The notes under the pieces were generated by a model. It did not search any database, was not told the origin of the DNA, and saw nothing but the letters and a program-made list of their open reading frames with translations. Positions 28,665-33,849 of a stretch of 33,849 nt of DNA are shown one piece after another (within the stretch, counting starts at the first letter, position 1; each line of letters begins with the position of its first letter). A program made the position numbers and the translations under genes. This DNA comes from Ardenticatenaceae bacterium (GTDB taxonomy: Bacteria > Chloroflexota > Anaerolineae > Ardenticatenales > Ardenticatenaceae), in the NCBI GenBank assembly GCA_026989095.1, contig JALSKA010000006.1, positions 1 to 33,849 on the forward strand. Reading direction: 5' to 3'.

Positions 28665-29513
28665 ATGGTCCGATTGCAGATTGCGTTAGGGGTGATCATC
28701 ACCGTCGTGGGGCTCATCGTCGTGGCCTGGATCGCGCTCAACGAGGACGCCAACTTGGCCCGGCGTGACCAGGAGATTCTGGCCCGCCGGATCGAGCGCG
28801 GAGCTGTCCTCTTCGAGCAGAACTGCTACACGTGCCACGGTTTCAACGCCCAAGGCGTGCCCGGCTTGGGGCCGCCCCTCAACGACAGGGAGATGTTGGA
28901 GCAGCGGGCTAAGGAAGTGGGGTGGCCCGGTTCTCTCTACACCTACTTGGTGCGCACCATTGCGGCCGGCCGTATTGTCTCCACCCGGCCTGAATACTTG
29001 GGGGGCAAGGCCAGCGATCCCAACGCCATGGCCATGCCTCCTTGGTCCGAGGAGTACGGCGGCCCGCTCCGGCCGGCGGACATCGAGGACATCGCCCTCT
29101 TCCTCCAGAACTTCGAGGAGTTCCCGCCGGAGTTGCTGGCGGAGATCGCCACGCCGGTGCCCGAGGAGGGCGAACAGCCTCCCGAGCAGGGAGAAGCTGA
29201 CGTTGACGCCGTGGCTATCGACTTGTTCACGCAGCTCGGGTGTCTCGGGTGTCACGCCCTGGCCACCGTGCCCGGCGCCGTGGGCACGGTCGGGCCGGCG
29301 CTGGACGGCCTCGGCGAGCGGGCGGCCTCGATCATCGCCGACCCGGCCTACACGGGCAACGCCACCACGCCCGAGGAGTACATCCGCGAGTCTATCGTGG
29401 ACCCCAGCGTCTTCGTGGTGGCAGGCTATCCTGACGTGATGCCCAAGGGCTTCGGGGATCAGCTCTCCGAGGAGCAGCTTGACGCGCTGGTGCAGTTCTT
29501 GATGAAGCAATAA
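28665..29513 (+). CDS. Membrane-anchored dihaem cytochrome c
   Basis: The 282-residue protein has an N-terminal anchor (residues about 5-25) and two c-type haem sites: CYTCH (C54-H58) with a likely Met ligand in AMAMPPW, and CLGCH in the second domain with a Met in DVMPKGF. A Pro/Glu-rich linker joins the domains. It likely receives electrons from the Rieske protein and passes them to an oxidase or another carrier. ATG 28665 has GAGGAG upstream; the longer frame from 28512 overlaps cytochrome b and is rejected. It completes a three-gene reductase unit. Confidence 0.93.
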   Translation: MVRLQIALGVIITVVGLIVVAWIALNEDANLARRDQEILARRIERGAVLFEQNCYTCHGFNAQGVPGLGPPLNDREMLEQRAKEVGWPGSLYTYLVRTIAAGRIVSTRPEYLGGKASDPNAMAMPPWSEEYGGPLRPADIEDIALFLQNFEEFPPELLAEIATPVPEEGEQPPEQGEADVDAVAIDLFTQLGCLGCHALATVPGAVGTVGPALDGLGERAASIIADPAYTGNATTPEEYIRESIVDPSVFVVAGYPDVMPKGFGDQLSEEQLDALVQFLMKQ

Positions 29514-29527
29514 GGGACGATGACAAC

Positions 29528-29569
29528 GCGGGCGCGGCGTGGTGGTTAGTCGCCATGTGCCGCGCCCGC
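29528..29569 (+). terminator. Hairpin after the cytochrome c gene
   Basis: GCGGGCGCGGC (29528-29538) and GCCGCGCCCGC (29559-29569) form a perfect 11-bp stem around a 20-nt loop, 15 nt after the stop. There is no U-tract, so read-through into nuoBCD is possible. Confidence 0.5.
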
Positions 29570-29662
29570 ACGGTGGGGCCGCAGGGTATTGTGCTGTCGG
29601 CCCGGTGGGCGCCCTCCAGGCGATGGGGCGCCGACGGCGGACTGAACTTGGGGAAGGTGATG

Positions 29663-32125
29663 ATGAACGACAAGCGCGTGCGCAACCCGGTCCGTGATGT
29701 CATCCCCGACTACGAGGCGGAGTTCGGCGAGGACGAACTGCTGGAGCAGTCGGTCCTGGTGACCACGTGGAACAAGCTGATCCAGAATTTGGACGTGGTC
29801 TACAACTGGGGCCGTAAGTCCTCCCTGTGGCCCTTGGGCTTCGGGTTGGCCTGCTGTGCTATCGAGATGATCTCCACGGCGGCCTCCCGCTTCGACATCG
29901 CCCGCTTTGGCGCCGAGCTCTTTCGCCCCTCGCCGCGCCAGGCCGACGTGATGATTGTCTCGGGCACGGTGACCAAGAAGATGGTGCCCCAGATCGTGCG
30001 CCTCTACAACCAGATGCCGGAGCCCAAGTACGTCATCGCTATGGGCGCCTGTGCCACCGGAGGAGGGCCCTTTAAGGAAGGGTACAACGTGGTCAGCGGG
30101 ATCGACAAGTTCATCCCCGTGGACGTGTACGTGCCGGGATGCCCGCCCACGCCCCAGGCGCTCCTCCAGGGCTTGCTCACCCTCCAGGCCAAGATCATGG
30201 GGCAGTCCATCAAGGATGCGCCCTGGTATCGCAGCCCGGCGAGCGATTCCATTCCTGTGCCCATCTTGGGCCCCGACATCGTGGACCCGCGCCAGATTCC
30301 CGTCATCGAGGAGAAAATCGACCAGCAGGAGGAGCCCGGCCGGGAGACGAAGAAGAAAAAGCACGGCCGCGTCAAGGTGGCCAAAATCCCCGAGGCTGAG
30401 CTGGAGGTTACCGAGCGGGTCGCCCAGGCATTGCGAGCCAAGTTCGACGAGCGAGCGTTCACTCAGAAGGAGAACGCCCTCATCGTCGAGCCCGATTTCC
30501 TGCCGGACGTGGCCCGAACGCTGCGAGATGAGTTGGGGTACAACTACTTGGCCAATCTCACGGCCGTGGATTACATCGACGAGGGCAAGATCCAGGTGGT
30601 CTACCACCTCTACAACATCGAGACAGGGGGGCCGCACGTCTACCTGAAGGTGGACACCGACCGGGAGGACCCGCAGGTGCCCTCGTTGGTGCCCGTCTTC
30701 CGGGGCGCTGACTTCCAGGAGCGCGAGGTCTTCGACATGTTCGGGGTGCGCTTCCTCGGCCACCCCAACATGAAGCGCATCCTCATGTGGGAGGGCTTCG
30801 AGGGCTTCCCCCTCCGCAAGGACTGGCTGGAGCCCTACTACGAACAGGAACACAAGCCCTTCGAGTCCCGCTGGCCGGAGGGGCACCACCGTGCGGCTGA
30901 GGACCGCGTCGTCTGGGGCAAGAACGTTCGCTACCCGCCGGGGTGGGACCCGAAGGCGTGGGACCCGGCCCGCGAGGACGTGATGGTCCTCCAGCCGGAG
31001 GACTTGGCCAACATGGGGGACATTCGCACCGAGAAGATCATCATCAACTTGGGCCCCCAGCACCCCTCCACCCACGGCGTCTTCCAGATGCGCGTCCTCT
31101 TGGACGGCGAGACGATTGTGGACCTCGAGCCGGTCATGGGCTACATGCACCGCAACCACGAGAAGATCGGCGAGCGCAACGCCTGGCTGATGAACTTCCC
31201 CTACACGGACCGGCTCGATTACTTGGCCCAGATGGGCAACAACTTCGGCTATGCCATCACAGTGGAAAAGCTCCTCGGCGTCCAAGTGCCCGAGCGGGCC
31301 GAGTACATCCGCGTGATCATGGCCGAGCTCAACCGCATCCAGAGCCACATGTGGTCCATCGGCTTCCTGCTCAACGACTTGGGCGCCTTTTTCACGCCTT
31401 CCCTCTACTGTATCGAAGAGCGGGAGATGATCTTGGACCTCTTCGAGATGGTGGCCGGCTCCCGCTTGATGGTCAATTACTTCCGGTTCGGCGGACTGGC
31501 GTGGGACCTGCCCGAGGAGTTCCTCCCGCTGGCGAAGAAGCTGGTCTACGACCGCTTGCCCCGGGCCATCGAGGAGCTCGACCGCTACTTGACCACCAAT
31601 GAGATCGTGCAGGCCCGTACCAAGGGCATCGGCGTGTTGCCCCGCGACTTGGCCATTAACTTGAGCGTGTCGGGCCACATGCTGCGGGCCAGCGGCGTCA
31701 ACTGGGACATCCGGCGCAAGGACCCCTACAGCATCTACGACCGGTTCGACTTCGAGGTGCCGGTGCTCTACGGCGGCGACATTTTCGACCGCTACTACAT
31801 CCGCGTGCTGGAGATGTGGCAGAGCCTGCGCATCCTCGAACAGGCGTTGGAGCAACTGCCCGAGGGCGAGATTCTGGCCGGCCGCAAACAGTGGAGCGTG
31901 CGCGTGCCGGCCGGCGAGGCATACGGCCACGTGGAGAACCCGCGCGGCGAGCTTGGGTTCTACGTCGTGAGCAACGGGGGACAAAATCCCTACCGGTACC
32001 ACGTGCGCAGTGGCTGTTTCATCAACTTGACGGCCTTGAGCCACATCGCCAAAGGCCACAAGGTGGCCGACGTGATCGGCATTCTGGGCTCCATTGACAT
32101 TGTGTTGGGGGAGGTGGACCGCTAA
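29663..32125 (+). CDS. Fused NADH-quinone oxidoreductase subunits B, C and D
   Basis: The 820-residue protein joins three peripheral-arm complex I subunits. The NuoB part (about 1-200) has [18 protein letters not shown] and [10 protein letters not shown], so all four N2-cluster cysteines are present. A charged linker with a KKKK run follows. The NuoC part (about 245-410) has the [19 protein letters not shown] signature. The NuoD part (from about 450) begins [12 protein letters not shown] and continues with [12 protein letters not shown] and [12 protein letters not shown], and ends DIVLGEVDR as in standalone NuoD. ATG 29663 (or 29660) follows GGAAGG. Fused NuoCD is common and NuoBCD rarer. The next gene starts on the stop codon (TAATG). 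Confidence 0.95.
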   Translation: MNDKRVRNPVRDVIPDYEAEFGEDELLEQSVLVTTWNKLIQNLDVVYNWGRKSSLWPLGFGLACCAIEMISTAASRFDIARFGAELFRPSPRQADVMIVSGTVTKKMVPQIVRLYNQMPEPKYVIAMGACATGGGPFKEGYNVVSGIDKFIPVDVYVPGCPPTPQALLQGLLTLQAKIMGQSIKDAPWYRSPASDSIPVPILGPDIVDPRQIPVIEEKIDQQEEPGRETKKKKHGRVKVAKIPEAELEVTERVAQALRAKFDERAFTQKENALIVEPDFLPDVARTLRDELGYNYLANLTAVDYIDEGKIQVVYHLYNIETGGPHVYLKVDTDREDPQVPSLVPVFRGADFQEREVFDMFGVRFLGHPNMKRILMWEGFEGFPLRKDWLEPYYEQEHKPFESRWPEGHHRAAEDRVVWGKNVRYPPGWDPKAWDPAREDVMVLQPEDLANMGDIRTEKIIINLGPQHPSTHGVFQMRVLLDGETIVDLEPVMGYMHRNHEKIGERNAWLMNFPYTDRLDYLAQMGNNFGYAITVEKLLGVQVPERAEYIRVIMAELNRIQSHMWSIGFLLNDLGAFFTPSLYCIEEREMILDLFEMVAGSRLMVNYFRFGGLAWDLPEEFLPLAKKLVYDRLPRAIEELDRYLTTNEIVQARTKGIGVLPRDLAINLSVSGHMLRASGVNWDIRRKDPYSIYDRFDFEVPVLYGGDIFDRYYIRVLEMWQSLRILEQALEQLPEGEILAGRKQWSVRVPAGEAYGHVENPRGELGFYVVSNGGQNPYRYHVRSGCFINLTALSHIAKGHKVADVIGILGSIDIVLGEVDR

Positions 32126-32715
32126 TGTACGGGACTGGCGCGCTCAAGGGCATGTGGATCACGCTTCGCCACTTCATGGCGACGTTCGTGCAGGATGTGA
32201 AGACGAAAGGGCGGTGGGTGCCCCCCGGGGCTGGGACGGCCACGAGTATCCCCGAGGAGACGACCGGGTACATCACTGCCCAATACCCGGAGGTGAAACT
32301 GCCGGTCCCCGAGCGGTTTCGCTTCAACCCCATGCTCATCTACGAGGAGGAGACCGGCGACATCCGGTGCACGTCGTGTGGCATCTGTGCCAAGGTCTGT
32401 CCTCCCCAGTGCATCTGGATCGTCCAGGCCAAGGACAGTGCCGGGAAGACGATTCCGCAGTGCGCCGAGTTCTACATTGACACTTCCATTTGTATGCAGT
32501 GTGGCTTCTGCTCGGAGTATTGCCCGTTCGACGCCATCAAAATGAACCACGACTACGAGATCTCCTCCTACGAGCGCCACGAGTCGTGGGTGATGGACAT
32601 GCAGGAGCTCTTGGTCAGCACGCGCTACTACGCCGAAACACACCCGCGCGCCTGGGAGCAGGAAGAAGCCCAGCGCGCGGCCAAGGAGGCTGAGAAGTCG
32701 GCCGTGGAGCGGTAG
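32125..32715 (+). CDS. nuoI: NuoI-like 4Fe-4S subunit of complex I
   Basis: NuoI carries clusters N6a/N6b in the peripheral arm. The 196-residue protein has two complete 4Fe-4S motifs, CTSCGICAKVCPPQC and CMQCGFCSEYCPFDAI, an N-terminal amphipathic stretch (GMWITLRHFMATF) and RFRFNPMLIYEEETG before the clusters. The C-terminus is a charged helix. Its ATG overlaps the nuoBCD stop by one base, and GGGGGAGG precedes it, so the two are coupled. Confidence 0.94.
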   Translation: MYGTGALKGMWITLRHFMATFVQDVKTKGRWVPPGAGTATSIPEETTGYITAQYPEVKLPVPERFRFNPMLIYEEETGDIRCTSCGICAKVCPPQCIWIVQAKDSAGKTIPQCAEFYIDTSICMQCGFCSEYCPFDAIKMNHDYEISSYERHESWVMDMQELLVSTRYYAETHPRAWEQEEAQRAAKEAEKSAVER

Positions 32716-32866
32716 GGGCGGCCGGGGCAGTGTGAACAGGGGTGCACGGTGAAGCCCCGGCATCCCGACGAGGCCGACTGACCGTTGCCGGGAGGACGAG
32801 GCCGACCCACTCCCGGCCAAATTCGGGGGGAGTCCTGACCTATGCCCCTCGGACAGGAGCAGGGCT

Positions 32867-33220
32867 ATGGTCCCGTATGTTGCCATTGCCGTCCTCTTCG
32901 TCCTCAGCACGGGCGTGGCCGTCATGATCATGATGGTTGGCTCGCTTTTTGGTCCCCGACGGCCCACACCGCGCAAGCTGATGCCCTATGAATCGGGCAT
33001 GGTGCCCGTCGGCCGGGCCATGCAGAGAATGCCCATCCGCTTCTACCTGATCGCCACGCTCTTCATCATCTTCGACATCGAGGTGATCTTCCTCTTCCCC
33101 TGGGCGTTGGTCTATCGCCAACTGGGCGTCTTCGGCCTGTTGGAAATGTTCACCTTCCTGGCGTTGCTGGTGGCCGGCTTCGTCTACGTGTGGCGGAAAG
33201 GAGCGCTGGAATGGGAGTAA
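32867..33220 (+). CDS. nuoA: NADH-quinone oxidoreductase subunit A
   Basis: NuoA is a small membrane subunit at the quinone-site junction. The 117-residue protein has three transmembrane helices and the signature PYESGM in its loop, then [30 protein letters not shown] 32867 follows AGGAGCAGGG. A 151-bp gap separates it from nuoI; in this gap CCGGGGC/GCCCCGG arms (32722-32728, 32754-32760) may pair, and no gene is evident. It overlaps nuoB by 10 nt. Confidence 0.95.
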   Translation: MVPYVAIAVLFVLSTGVAVMIMMVGSLFGPRRPTPRKLMPYESGMVPVGRAMQRMPIRFYLIATLFIIFDIEVIFLFPWALVYRQLGVFGLLEMFTFLALLVAGFVYVWRKGALEWE

Positions 33221-33738
33221 ACGGACAGTCCCAGGAGTTGCCGGTCCTCGACCCCACGAAGAGCGGCACGCCGGGCGTCGTGCTCACCACGGTGGACCAA
33301 GCGGTGGCGTGGGCGCGGGCCAACTCCATCTGGCCCATGCTCTTTGGGCTGGCGTGTTGCGCCATTGAAATGATGGCCGCCCAAGCCAGCCGGTACGACA
33401 TGTCCCGTTTCGGCATGGAGTTGATGCGCGCCTCTCCCCGCCAATCCGACCTGATGATCGTGGCCGGGCGCCTGAGCCGCAAGATGGCTCCCGTGCTCCG
33501 CCGGCTCTACGATCAGATGCCGGAGCCCAAGTACGTGATCGCCATGGGCGATTGCGCCTCGTGCGGGGGAATTTTCAACAACTACGCCATTGTGCAGGGC
33601 GTGGACGAGATCGTGCCCGTGGATGTCTACGTGGCCGGCTGCCCGCCCCGCCCCGAGGCGCTGATCGACGGCATCATGCAGCTCCAGAAGAAGATCATGG
33701 CGGAGCGCCAGGGGCAGGCCTTGGGCACCGGATCGTAG
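33211..33738 (+). CDS. nuoB: NADH-quinone oxidoreductase subunit B, second copy (standalone)
   Basis: The 175-residue protein has a canonical Nuo[34 protein letters not shown] and [14 protein letters not shown], keeping all N2-cluster cysteines. It parallels the NuoB part of the fused protein 1.5 kb upstream of it in this cluster but differs in detail, for example DCASCGG against ACATGGG. ATG 33211 lies inside the end of nuoA with AAGGAG upstream, a tight coupling; 33190 is a longer, less supported option. A U-tract terminator follows, so no further nuo gene belongs to this transcript. Confidence 0.94.
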   Translation: MGVNGQSQELPVLDPTKSGTPGVVLTTVDQAVAWARANSIWPMLFGLACCAIEMMAAQASRYDMSRFGMELMRASPRQSDLMIVAGRLSRKMAPVLRRLYDQMPEPKYVIAMGDCASCGGIFNNYAIVQGVDEIVPVDVYVAGCPPRPEALIDGIMQLQKKIMAERQGQALGTGS

Positions 33739-33805
33739 TCGTGCTGCAGGCAAGGAGTTGACAGCAGTTCGGTCCACGTTCAGGCGATAGGGATAAGGGG
33801 GCAAG

Positions 33806-33838
33806 GGGGCGTCCGGGAGAGGGTGGCGCCCCTTTTTT
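33806..33838 (+). terminator. Intrinsic terminator after nuoB
   Basis: GGGGCG (33806-33811) and CGCCCC (33827-33832) form the stem, followed by TTTTTT (33833-33838). It ends the electron-transport cluster about 70 nt after nuoB. Confidence 0.7.
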
Positions 33839-33849
33839 GCCGAGAGCGC

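Noticed and set aside
29546-32059. 837-codon minus-strand open frame opposite nuoBCD
   Set aside because: It is antisense to a fully motif-supported fusion and has shadow-type composition.

Overview
This is a high-GC, gene-dense bacterial chromosome segment. It most resembles a member of the Chloroflexota (Anaerolineae-like), possibly thermophilic. That placement is inferred from gene content: a LysW-carrier lysine pathway, an archease/RtcB pair, a b6f-type Rieske/fused cytochrome b/dihaem cytochrome c operon, a NuoB-C-D triple fusion, a long SecA with internal insertions, and a GT87-type membrane glycosyltransferase. Deinococcota also carry the LysW pathway and are the main alternative. No rRNA, tRNA, CRISPR array or intact mobile element was seen.

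Region by region. (1) Positions 1-1000: the end of an ABC-2 permease gene, then a decayed stretch with a frameshifted HsdR (type I restriction) remnant and perhaps a HicB-like scrap. (2) 1015-3836 (+): archease, RNA ligase RtcB and 16S rRNA methyltransferase RsmI, the last two overlapping. (3) 3891-7700 (+): a lower-GC AlbA/Schlafen-domain gene that looks acquired, a phosphoglucose/phosphomannose isomerase and a cystathionine beta-synthase. (4) 14867-7749 (-): a complete-looking LysW operon, lysW-lysX-lysY-lysZ-lysJ-lysK, followed by homocitrate synthase. Upstream of lysW lies a leader of about 480 nt holding a sigma70-type promoter, two successive lysine-rich mini-ORFs, and an intrinsic terminator after each. 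The first module has a clear competing antiterminator. (5) 15056-19577 (+): secA, a small winged-helix gene and an adenosine deaminase, in one likely operon. (6) 19569-23248 (-): a polytopic membrane protein, a cold-shock protein with a long 5' UTR, and a Tat-exported methionine-rich multicopper oxidase preceded by four 11-bp-phased TGTGAAG-type repeats. (7) 23338-25985: a predicted lipoprotein convergent with a GT87-like glycosyltransferase. (8) 26156-33838 (+): an electron-transport block with Rieske, cytochrome b and cytochrome c genes, then nuoBCD (fused), nuoI, nuoA and a second nuoB, closed by a U-tract terminator.

How it fits together. The lys operon makes lysine from alpha-aminoadipate bound to the carrier LysW, and the leader suggests it is switched by translation of lysine codons. 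The respiratory block couples part of complex I to a quinol:cytochrome c reductase. The strongest candidate for something undescribed is the double leader-peptide attenuator in front of lysW (14461-14867). Secondary points are the two NuoB copies in one short cluster, the stop-codon-spanning GNRA hairpin between the Rieske and cytochrome b genes, and the operator-like repeats at the multicopper oxidase promoter.
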